From assembly GCA_913050205.1 (NCBI GenBank), contig CAJXAU010000017.1, positions 1-13,417 of the forward strand: DNA of 13,417 nt, read 5' to 3'. Positions 7,269 to 13,244 of this stretch are shown here, piece by piece (position 1 is the first letter of the stretch; every line of letters begins with the position of its first letter). Below the pieces are notes generated by a model, which was not told where the DNA came from, ran no database searches, and saw only the letters and a program-made list of their open reading frames with translations. A program made the translations under genes and the position numbers. The DNA comes from an uncultured Verrucomicrobiota bacterium (lineage in GTDB: Bacteria; Verrucomicrobiota; Verrucomicrobiia; Limisphaerales; UBA1096).

Positions 7269-8048
7269 CTACATCCCGCCCATGATTTGGTAGCCGCAGT
7301 CGACGTAGATTACCTGCCCCGTAATGGCAGCACCCCCATCACTCGCGAGAAATACACCTGTCTGACCCAGTTCCTCATGAGAAACGTTCCGTTTTAACGG
7401 AGCGTTTTCGTCATAATGTTTCAACATGGAAGAAAACCCGGCAATACCACGCGCTGCAAGTGTGTTCACTGGCCCGGCGCTGATACAGTTGACCCGGATT
7501 TTTTGTTCACCGAGATCCGCCGCGAGATAACGTGTGCTGGCTTCCAGCGCCGCCTTGGCTACGCCCATGACGTTGTAATGCTTGATGACTTTTTCCGCAC
7601 CATAGTAGCTCATGCCGATAATGCTGCCGCCATCAGTCATCAACGGAGCCGCACGCTTGGCCACTGCCACAAGGGAGTAGGCACTGATATCGTGAGCGGT
7701 AGAAAACGCCTCTCGCGAAGTATCCACAAATCTTCCTTCGAGCGCCTCCCGGGGCGCATAAGCTACGGAGTGAAGCACCGTATCTAGTTTACCGTCAAAT
7801 TGTGATCCTACCTCCGAAAACACCCGGTCGATATCCTCGTCACTGCTCACATCACACTCCGTGATGAGCGTATCCTCCCCGAAATCGGCCACCAATTTTT
7901 CAACCTTACCCTTGAGCCTTTCCCCTTGGTATGTGAACGCCAATCGGGCACCCGCCTCGTGCCACGCCTGCGCGATACCCCATGCAATCGAATTCTTGTT
8001 GGCTACCCCAAAGACAACACCAGTTTTTCCCTCGAGTGGTTTACTCAT
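7269..8048 (-). CDS. fabI: Enoyl-[acyl-carrier-protein] reductase (NADH), FabI
   Basis: A 259-residue enzyme that reduces the enoyl-ACP double bond in the last step of each fatty-acid elongation cycle. It has the FabI-specific nucleotide motif GVANKNSIAWGIAQAW (14-29) followed by GARLAFTYQGERL (33-45). The catalytic region is SYYGAEKVIKHYNVMGVAK (147-165), with Tyr148, Tyr158 and Lys165 in the Y-x9-Y-x6-K arrangement known for this enzyme, and then RVNCISAGPVNTLAARGI (185-202). Length and ending (VIYVDCGYQIMGGM) fit the family. The ATG at 8048 (MSKPLEGKTGVVFGVANK) is the family-typical start; upstream in-frame codons to 8120 would add 24 unrelated residues. It is divergent from the thioredoxin/PDZ gene and convergent with the epimerase-type gene, so it appears to be monocistronic. 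Confidence 0.96.
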   Translation of the reverse strand: MSKPLEGKTGVVFGVANKNSIAWGIAQAWHEAGARLAFTYQGERLKGKVEKLVADFGEDTLITECDVSSDEDIDRVFSEVGSQFDGKLDTVLHSVAYAPREALEGRFVDTSREAFSTAHDISAYSLVAVAKRAAPLMTDGGSIIGMSYYGAEKVIKHYNVMGVAKAALEASTRYLAADLGEQKIRVNCISAGPVNTLAARGIAGFSSMLKHYDENAPLKRNVSHEELGQTGVFLASDGGAAITGQVIYVDCGYQIMGGM

Positions 8049-8077
8049 CTGCCGGTCAGCAGTAAGGAAAAAGCGTG

Positions 8078-8090
8078 CGCTTGGCAAGCG
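8078..8090. repeat. One-base-shortened palindrome copy CGCTTGGCAAGCG
   Basis: It differs from the full 14-mer by loss of one central C. It lies in the 114-bp divergent gap between fabI and the thioredoxin/PDZ gene. Confidence 0.6.
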
Positions 8091-8162
8091 GGAAGAAAAA
8101 ACCTTGCAGTATTGGCACAACGAGCGTCAGATTCTTCCTGTTCAGCACAATAGATTACCCCC

Positions 8163-9485
8163 ATGAAAACGCATCATTTAACTCGTCTACTCACCATCTA
8201 TCTAGCCTTTGCACTTGGCCAAGCGGCACACAGCCAAACCAAGTTGATCGATGTATTGAAAGATGAAAACGCTCGAGGTTCTGACTTTTGGATTTACAAC
8301 GATATCAACTCCGCCCGCTCCGAGGCCAAGCGCACCAACAAACCACTATTCGTCACGTTTCGTTGTGTCCCCTGCCTGGCTTGTAAAGGATTCGACGCCG
8401 AGGTGGCTAAGAATAACGAGCAAATTATCCGCTTGGCTCAGGAAAAGTTTGTTGCCGTACGACAGGTTGAAATGAAAGGCGTAGACCTCTCGCAGTTTCA
8501 GTTTGACTATGACCTCAATTGGGCTGCGATGTTCATTAACGCTGACGGCACAGTGTACGCCCGTTATGGCACTCAATCGGCTAAAGGCGCGGACGCTTAC
8601 AATTCCATCGAATCACTGGAGAAAACCATGCGTCGGGTACTTGCCTTACACGAGAACTACCCCAGCAACAAATCAGGGCTGAAAGGTAAAGTCGGCCAAC
8701 CCAAACCGTATAAAACCGCGCTGCAAATGCCGGGCATGAAACATCGAGCGAAACTGGCCGGAAACACCGCTCGAAATAATTGCGTTCATTGCCACAATAT
8801 TCACGATGCAGAACACGAGCAATTGTACAACTCAGGATCTTTCAGCCCTGACGCACTCTGGCGTTATCCATTACCGGAGAATTTAGGATTAACCATAAAC
8901 CCGGATGATGGACTTGAGGTAGCCAAAGTGAAACCCAACTCGCCGGCTGCCAAGTCCGGTATCCGTGCGGGTGACTTTCTCACGCATGCAAACGGACAGA
9001 TATTAACCTCCACCGCAGACCTGCAATGGGTACTTCATAATCTCCCGAATACATCGGTTCAGGTGACGTTAAATTTGTCGCGCAACGATCGCTCCAAAGA
9101 GAACAAACTGAGCATGATAAGCGGATGGAAAAAGTCCGATATTTCCTGGCGCGGATCGCTTTGGTCACTCAAACCTGTACTTGCCACGTGGTGCGCCCCA
9201 ATGGAGGAGAATCGGGTCAAGGAACTGGAACTTGGCGACGGAGTCATTCCTCTTGAAATTCGCTGGATCAACACCGGCCGCGCCGAAGGCCGGGCCGCGA
9301 AGCGTGCCGGACTAAAAAAAGGCGACATTATTATCGGGATGGAAAACAAGCCTCTCAAGCTAACTTCCCAGCAATTCAATATGCACGTAAAACTCAACTA
9401 CAAAGTTGGAGAGAAATTACCCCTTACCCTGCTTCGTAACGGCAAACGAATCCGCTTCGACTGGCCACTGACTGACAGTAACTGA
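8163..9485 (+). CDS. Exported thioredoxin-like / CXXCH / double-PDZ protein
   Basis: A 440-residue protein with a signal peptide (about 1-24). A thioredoxin-like domain at about 35-165 carries three cysteines in FRCVPCLACKGF (C68, C71, C74). A CVHCH motif at 207-211 matches the c-type haem signature CXXCH. One PDZ domain lies at about 240-310 (LEVAKVKPNSPAAKSGIRAGDFLTHANG) and a second at about 365-435 (GRAAKRAGLKKGDIIIGMENKPL). The layout resembles what is annotated in planctomycetes and verrucomicrobia as Trx7/PDZ (seleno)proteins. Here all cysteines are encoded by TGT or TGC, with no in-frame TGA. A periplasmic thiol-redox or protein-quality role is an inference; haem binding is unproven. 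The ATG at 8163 gives a good signal peptide, whose ALGQA is encoded by a palindrome copy. It converges on hisC with 36 bp between stops. Confidence 0.9.
   Translation: MKTHHLTRLLTIYLAFALGQAAHSQTKLIDVLKDENARGSDFWIYNDINSARSEAKRTNKPLFVTFRCVPCLACKGFDAEVAKNNEQIIRLAQEKFVAVRQVEMKGVDLSQFQFDYDLNWAAMFINADGTVYARYGTQSAKGADAYNSIESLEKTMRRVLALHENYPSNKSGLKGKVGQPKPYKTALQMPGMKHRAKLAGNTARNNCVHCHNIHDAEHEQLYNSGSFSPDALWRYPLPENLGLTINPDDGLEVAKVKPNSPAAKSGIRAGDFLTHANGQILTSTADLQWVLHNLPNTSVQVTLNLSRNDRSKENKLSMISGWKKSDISWRGSLWSLKPVLATWCAPMEENRVKELELGDGVIPLEIRWINTGRAEGRAAKRAGLKKGDIIIGMENKPLKLTSQQFNMHVKLNYKVGEKLPLTLLRNGKRIRFDWPLTDSN
8212..8225. repeat. Palindrome copy CACTTGGCCAAGCG in a signal-peptide segment
   Basis: Perfect core at 8214-8223, with flanks identical to the copies at 3-16 and 623-636. 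It encodes Leu-Gly-Gln-Ala in the signal peptide of the thioredoxin/PDZ protein, the same residues at the same relative place as in the beta-propeller protein. Confidence 0.87.
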
Positions 9486-9521
9486 GAAGGCAATCCGATT
9501 CTGGAAACCGGTTTTAGTGCA

Positions 9522-10619
9522 TCAAGACAAAGACTCCTTCAAGGCTTCGGCAGCGCGTCGGTTTTCAGTCTCGGTACCGATCGAAAGTCGAATCCACTCC
9601 GGCAACCCATACCCTCCCATCGGTCTTGCGATCACTCCCTGCCGCTGCAACGACTCGAAGACAGCCAGCCCATCTCCCACGTTAACCAAAATGAAGTTCG
9701 CATAAGACGGCACAAATTCGTAGCCGTTATCTCGACAGAATGATTCAAAAAAACGCAGGCCGTTCGCGTTCACTTGCCAGGTCTGTGATAAGTGAGCCTC
9801 ATCTTCCAGCGCGGCCATGGCTCCTGCTTGGGCAATGGCATTTGTGTTGAACGGCTGACGTACTTTTTCCAGAGCAGCAACAAGTTCCGGATGGCCAATC
9901 CCATAACCGATCCGCAGCCCAGCCAATCCGTAAATTTTTGAAAAAGTTCGCATCAACAACAAGTTCGGCTTTTCACCTGACCGTATCAGCGGCAGCAAAT
10001 CCACAGGATCTTCAAGGAACTCATAGTATGCCTCGTCCATCACCAACAAAACGTCATCCGGCACGCTCTCAACCAGATTTCGAACATCATCCGGCTTGGC
10101 CAATGTGCCGGTCGGGTTGTTAGGATTTGCCACCCAAATGATGCGCGTCCCCGGTGTAATTGCGTCAAGCATCGCTGGGAGATCATGACCGTAATCAACG
10201 GCAGGGACTGCGTTAACCTTGGCCCCCATCATCATCGCCACTAGTGGATAAATCGCAAAGCAGTACTGCGAAACTACGATTTCATCGCCCGGGCCAAGTA
10301 ACGCATGGGACACAAATTCAATGATCTCGTTGGAACCGTTCCCGAGGATCAAATTGGGAAGTTCCACGCCAAGCTTGGATGCCAATTTATTTTTCAGGTA
10401 AAAGGCATTGCCATCTGGATAAAGGTGGCTTTGTGCCACGGCCAACTGCATGGCCTTGACCGCCTTCGGGCTTGGGCCAAGCGGGTTTTCATTTGAGGCA
10501 ACCTTTATTATTTCTGACGAAGCAAGGCCAAGCTCGCGCGCAACCTCCTCAATTGGCCGCCCCGGTTGGTAAACCGGCAGGCTCTTCAGGGACGGATTCA
10601 ACTTGTCGGATAGCGACAT
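9522..10619 (-). CDS. hisC: Histidinol-phosphate aminotransferase
   Basis: A 365-residue class I/II PLP-dependent aminotransferase of the HisC subgroup. It interconverts imidazole-acetol phosphate and histidinol phosphate in histidine synthesis; relatives can also act on aromatic amino acids. Diagnostic segments are KVASNENPLGPSP (39-51), LGNGSNEIIEF (92-102), WVANPNNPTGTL (162-173), MDEAYYEF (194-201) and the PLP-lysine region TFSKIYGLAGLRIGYG (225-240, Lys228). The ending WIRLSIGTETENRRAAEAL is also typical. The ATG at 10619 gives the normal family length. It lies 36 bp downstream of the DUF6807 gene on the same strand and may be co-transcribed with it, though the gap is filled by a palindrome cluster. 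No other his genes are present, and no leader peptide or attenuator is visible. Confidence 0.95.
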   Translation of the reverse strand: MSLSDKLNPSLKSLPVYQPGRPIEEVARELGLASSEIIKVASNENPLGPSPKAVKAMQLAVAQSHLYPDGNAFYLKNKLASKLGVELPNLILGNGSNEIIEFVSHALLGPGDEIVVSQYCFAIYPLVAMMMGAKVNAVPAVDYGHDLPAMLDAITPGTRIIWVANPNNPTGTLAKPDDVRNLVESVPDDVLLVMDEAYYEFLEDPVDLLPLIRSGEKPNLLLMRTFSKIYGLAGLRIGYGIGHPELVAALEKVRQPFNTNAIAQAGAMAALEDEAHLSQTWQVNANGLRFFESFCRDNGYEFVPSYANFILVNVGDGLAVFESLQRQGVIARPMGGYGLPEWIRLSIGTETENRRAAEALKESLS

Positions 10620-10629
10620 GAAACGAACA

Positions 10630-10650
10630 GGCCAAGCGCTTGGCCAAGCG
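10630..10650. repeat. Overlapping palindromes (12-bp tandem unit) between genes
   Basis: GGCCAAGCGCTTGGCC (10630-10645) overlaps CGCTTGGCCAAGCG (10637-10650). The whole segment is 1.75 units of the 12-bp repeat CGCTTGGCCAAG. It occupies over half of the 36-bp gap between the DUF6807 gene and hisC. The strong self-complementarity could form a hairpin in the transcript, but no T-run follows on either side, so it is not an ordinary terminator. Confidence 0.88.
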
Positions 10651-10655
10651 TTAGC

Positions 10656-11645
10656 TCAATCGATGGATTTTAAGAATGCCGCGTAACGTTGCGAACATTT
10701 CTTGTGCGATTGTTTGATCTGAACCTCGGATTGCTTGGGCGCATTGGCCGGCTCATCCGTTTCCTCAATTGCGAACCGGAACCGAAGGTTTAACGAATCG
10801 CCCTTTTTCAATGACTTAGCGAGGAAGTAACCAAAGCGCCCATAGTCGCGCCATGAAAGTTCCTTCACACCGTTTTTGGGGGAGTTCATCTCCTGCGCGG
10901 TGTACCAGCGTTTCCCGATCGGGAACAACAGTCTCGCCCACTGGTGTTTGTCATGAATCACTCGCCCTCCCCCCTTGGCTTCGCTTGGCTCCCAAAGGTA
11001 GCTGGTTTCCTTGTTGCGTTTGGCCACCTCGGTATGGGCGCGAAAATGAACCCCGGCGTGCTGCAAGTCGCCGCCGAGGCTGACATCACGTTCCGCCTTC
11101 AACTCAAAGCTGACATCGATCTGTGTGTACTTATCGCCGGGGCGCGACACCTTGAAGATTCGTCGCTCGGTGATAATTACATCACTACCTGAATCGTCCT
11201 TTTTTGTTGCACGCCACTTAATGTGGGCAACGATGTTCCCTCCATTTTTATGAGCGGAATTCTCGAACTTGACGATGTCGTAGCGACCCTGTCCCGGTCC
11301 GCCACGATGCCACATGTCGTAGTTGCCCAACTCAGAAGACACCTTGTTCCAGCCGATAAAAATGCCCCGGTGATGATTGAATAATCCAGCCCCTTTTCCT
11401 GCCTTATCTAGGCCGGGATTGGTCACCAATTCCCCTCCCGATCCAAACACGTGCAGGAACGGTTTGATTTGACCTTCGCCATGCACCAGGCGTGCCACCG
11501 GTTTGCCATTCTGCAAAACGTCGACCGCGCTTCCCGGGCCAAGCGGGTTAGCCTTTTCGACGACATTCCATTCGGCCTTGGCCAAGGGTGTCGCTGTCAG
11601 AAATGCCAGCGCTACGGTTAGATAAATTGGAGTCTGTATTTTCAT
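10656..11645 (-). CDS. Exported DUF6807 (PmoA-type) family protein
   Basis: A 329-residue protein with a signal peptide (MKIQTPIYLTVALAFLTATP then LAKAEW, cleavage near residue 24). It contains the DUF6807 hallmark KPFLHVFGSGGELVT (61-75) followed by LFNHHRGIFIGWNKV (88-102), and the later NRRIF-type beta-strand region. The old family name PmoA is misleading; function is unknown. The domain is common in Verrucomicrobiota and Planctomycetota, often near carbohydrate-related genes. The start at 11645 is chosen for the signal peptide; a longer reading to 11864 would add 73 residues overlapping the previous gene. A CTTGGCCAAG copy encodes Leu-Ala-Lys at the signal-peptide end. It lies 91 bp downstream of the DUF4432 gene and 36 bp upstream of hisC, all on the minus strand. 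Confidence 0.88.
   Translation of the reverse strand: MKIQTPIYLTVALAFLTATPLAKAEWNVVEKANPLGPGSAVDVLQNGKPVARLVHGEGQIKPFLHVFGSGGELVTNPGLDKAGKGAGLFNHHRGIFIGWNKVSSELGNYDMWHRGGPGQGRYDIVKFENSAHKNGGNIVAHIKWRATKKDDSGSDVIITERRIFKVSRPGDKYTQIDVSFELKAERDVSLGGDLQHAGVHFRAHTEVAKRNKETSYLWEPSEAKGGGRVIHDKHQWARLLFPIGKRWYTAQEMNSPKNGVKELSWRDYGRFGYFLAKSLKKGDSLNLRFRFAIEETDEPANAPKQSEVQIKQSHKKCSQRYAAFLKSID
11576..11587. repeat. Palindrome copy CCTTGGCCAAGG at the signal-peptide end
   Basis: Perfect core at 11577-11586 with palindromic C/G flanks that differ from the usual CG. It encodes Leu-Ala-Lys just before the predicted cleavage site of the DUF6807 protein. Confidence 0.8.
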
Positions 11646-11687
11646 GTTACGAATAAAATCAGGGCGCGGACTATGGGAATCATCCTC

Positions 11688-11701
11688 CGCTTGGCCAAGC
11701 G
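11688..11701. repeat. Full 14-bp palindrome CGCTTGGCCAAGCG between genes
   Basis: Perfect copy (core 11690-11699) inside the 91-bp gap between the DUF4432 and DUF6807 genes, about 43 bp upstream of the DUF6807 start. It is outside any convincing coding sequence, so protein-level selection cannot explain it. Confidence 0.9.
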
Positions 11702-11736
11702 CAAAAACATCAAGCCAACGGATGTGCCGCTTGGTT

Positions 11737-12981
11737 TTAATCTGCAGGCACTTTCTCCGGCTCCTTTTGAACATCAGGTCCGGCGGCTCCTTGCAGCTTT
11801 TTAATTGCCGCCGCTGCGGCGTCAACTTCGCCCTTGTTGGCCAGGATTTTGAAATCGAGATCAAACGAACGTGATTTACCCGGAGCCAACTTCGGCACTC
11901 GCCCGAATTTACGTTCGTAATTTCGATTGTGCGGAAAACCGGTGCCCGGCTCGATTCCAGTCACATAGCCAGTCGTTTCTGCTGCCGTGTTTTTCCACTG
12001 CGTCAAATACGGCAACTGCTTGACCGGCCATGTCATCGTCACGCCTCGATCACCTTTCGGGTTCACAAGCACGGCCGAGGCATTGCCCGCGTTATCGGAT
12101 TTCGGATAAATCTTGTATACCTCCTCGGTGAATCCTTTGGTCGGCGCGGGATACACCTCCTGTTTATCGATCGCCTTGGCTGCATTGTCGTTGAACGGGA
12201 CGATCTTTTTGGAAGCGGTCAACATCTTCGCTCCTTTACCGAGCAGAGGCCGCCCAAAATTTGCGTGATAAATGATCTGAAACTCTTCATCGAAAGTCCC
12301 ATTGTTGGTCAACTCATCACTTATTCGAAATTCGTTGGAACCGGGGACGGTGCTAATCTCAGTCCAAATGCTGAGGTTTGGCCCATAGAAGGACACCTCA
12401 TTCACGCGCCCCCGAATGCGGATCCGATGCGGAGCCTTTTTATCCACGACCACAACCACCTCGGATGCCGGGATGTTGCCAATCTTTCCATGGAGCGTCA
12501 GGTCCATGGTCGCTTCCGCGCCGACATTATTTATAAACTTATCCTCGCCGGGATGTCCTGCGAACGCCAGCCCGCAGCGAACCATCCACTCGTTGAACCC
12601 ATCCAACCAGCCGAGTCCACCCCGATCATGCAGGTTAACATAGCTCGGGTGGACGACTTCCTTGACCGGCGAATCCCAACCGAGCCGCACATCCCCCATC
12701 GTCACGTCCAGAACACTCATCCCGCGAGTGGGGATCACGCGAAACTGTAGTTTGCCGTTATCGACCTCGATCAAGCCGACCCCTTCCTGCTTACCGCCGT
12801 GGAGGGTTCGTTTGTTGATCGACCAACGCGCCTTCCCCTTATAGGCGGGGAACTCGCTGCTGGTCAGTTGCCAACTTTCCGTATTGATGTCGCGCTTGGT
12901 ACTTGTCAAAACCTGATAGTGGGGCGCCGCATGTACCATAGCGGCAATTGTCATTAAACCAATCGTGGTAATCCGTTTCAT
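11737..12981 (-). CDS. Exported DUF4432 (aldose-1-epimerase-like) family protein
   Basis: A 414-residue protein with a signal peptide (MKRITTIGLMTIAAMVHA, cleavage near 18). It has the DUF4432 signature: RVIPTRGMSVLDVTMGDVRLGW (81-102), VHPSYVNLHDRGGLGWLDGFNEWMVRCGLAF (110-140) and later HGKIGN and IYHANFGRPLLG. The fold is related to galactose mutarotase, so a sugar-binding or sugar-anomer role is likely, but the substrate and reaction are unknown. Many DUF4432 proteins are cytosolic; this one appears exported. The start at 12981 is chosen for the signal peptide; an open frame to 13131 would add 50 residues lacking family resemblance. The C-terminus has an Ala/Lys-rich tail (EVDAAAAAIKKLQG then charged residues). 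It heads a possible minus-strand operon with DUF6807 and hisC. Confidence 0.9.
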   Translation of the reverse strand: MKRITTIGLMTIAAMVHAAPHYQVLTSTKRDINTESWQLTSSEFPAYKGKARWSINKRTLHGGKQEGVGLIEVDNGKLQFRVIPTRGMSVLDVTMGDVRLGWDSPVKEVVHPSYVNLHDRGGLGWLDGFNEWMVRCGLAFAGHPGEDKFINNVGAEATMDLTLHGKIGNIPASEVVVVVDKKAPHRIRIRGRVNEVSFYGPNLSIWTEISTVPGSNEFRISDELTNNGTFDEEFQIIYHANFGRPLLGKGAKMLTASKKIVPFNDNAAKAIDKQEVYPAPTKGFTEEVYKIYPKSDNAGNASAVLVNPKGDRGVTMTWPVKQLPYLTQWKNTAAETTGYVTGIEPGTGFPHNRNYERKFGRVPKLAPGKSRSFDLDFKILANKGEVDAAAAAIKKLQGAAGPDVQKEPEKVPAD

Positions 12982-13014
12982 GGTGCGGCACGGATGGTAG
13001 CGACTGCCCCGGAA

Positions 13015-13024
13015 TTGCCAAGCG
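13015..13024. repeat. Decayed palindrome copy TTGCCAAGCG
   Basis: It matches the right part of the motif but lacks one central G, similar to the shortened copy at 8078-8090. It lies in the 74-bp divergent gap upstream of the DUF4432 gene and the small membrane protein. It is short enough that chance is possible. Confidence 0.35.
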
Positions 13025-13055
13025 TCATCTCTTTGGCAACAATCACCGGGACGAT

Positions 13056-13244
13056 ATGCTCGTACGTGTTGCCCTTTCATTTTTTCTCTTTGCCGCAACC
13101 TTGTTTTGCGTGTTTGGCCTATTGGCCACACTTGAGCCTATGCCGGCAAATGTGCAATGGACTTGGCGCGGAATTTATGGGCTGATCCTCATCGGCAACA
13201 TCGCCGGGTTAATCCAACTCATTCGAGGCATGCTCGGCCGATAA
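13056..13244 (+). CDS. Small two-helix membrane protein, unknown function
   Basis: A 62-residue protein with two hydrophobic segments, about 5-26 (VALSFFLFAATLFCVFGLLA) and 39-60 (GIYGLILIGNIAGLIQLIRG), joined by a loop containing EPMPANVQWTWR. I recognise no family. It is called as real because of the clean two-helix pattern and because no larger gene occupies most of it. There is no clear Shine-Dalgarno. Its last 36 bp overlap the end of rsmI on the other strand, which lowers confidence in its exact end. It is divergent from the DUF4432 gene. Confidence 0.55.
   Translation: MLVRVALSFFLFAATLFCVFGLLATLEPMPANVQWTWRGIYGLILIGNIAGLIQLIRGMLGR

Noticed and set aside
8360..8390. Selenocysteine in the thioredoxin-like centre
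   Set aside because: The relevant codons are TGT, TGC and TGT; there is no in-frame TGA.
9505..9514. AAACCGGTTT palindrome between the thioredoxin/PDZ gene and hisC
   Set aside because: It is a single short palindrome with a short T-run and no loop, too weak to call a terminator or operator.
10471..10483. CTTGGGCCAAGCG in hisC and a similar half site near 11530
   Set aside because: They encode the Asn-Pro-Leu-Gly-Pro segment, which is a conserved motif in HisC. The similarity to the palindrome may come from the protein sequence, so they were not counted.
10630..10650. Rho-independent terminator between the DUF6807 gene and hisC
   Set aside because: The segment is self-complementary, but no T-run follows on either strand, and the same sequence occurs inside genes.
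11646..11864. Upstream extension of the DUF6807 protein by 73 residues
   Set aside because: It would overlap the end of the DUF4432 gene and bury the signal peptide inside the protein; the ATG at 11645 gives a normal exported protein.
11929..12750. Open reading frame of 273 codons on the plus strand
   Set aside because: Antisense to the DUF4432 gene, whose family signature is clear on the minus strand.
12982..13131. Upstream extension of the DUF4432 protein by 50 residues
   Set aside because: The added residues are basic and Cys/Arg-rich with no family resemblance, and would hide the signal peptide.
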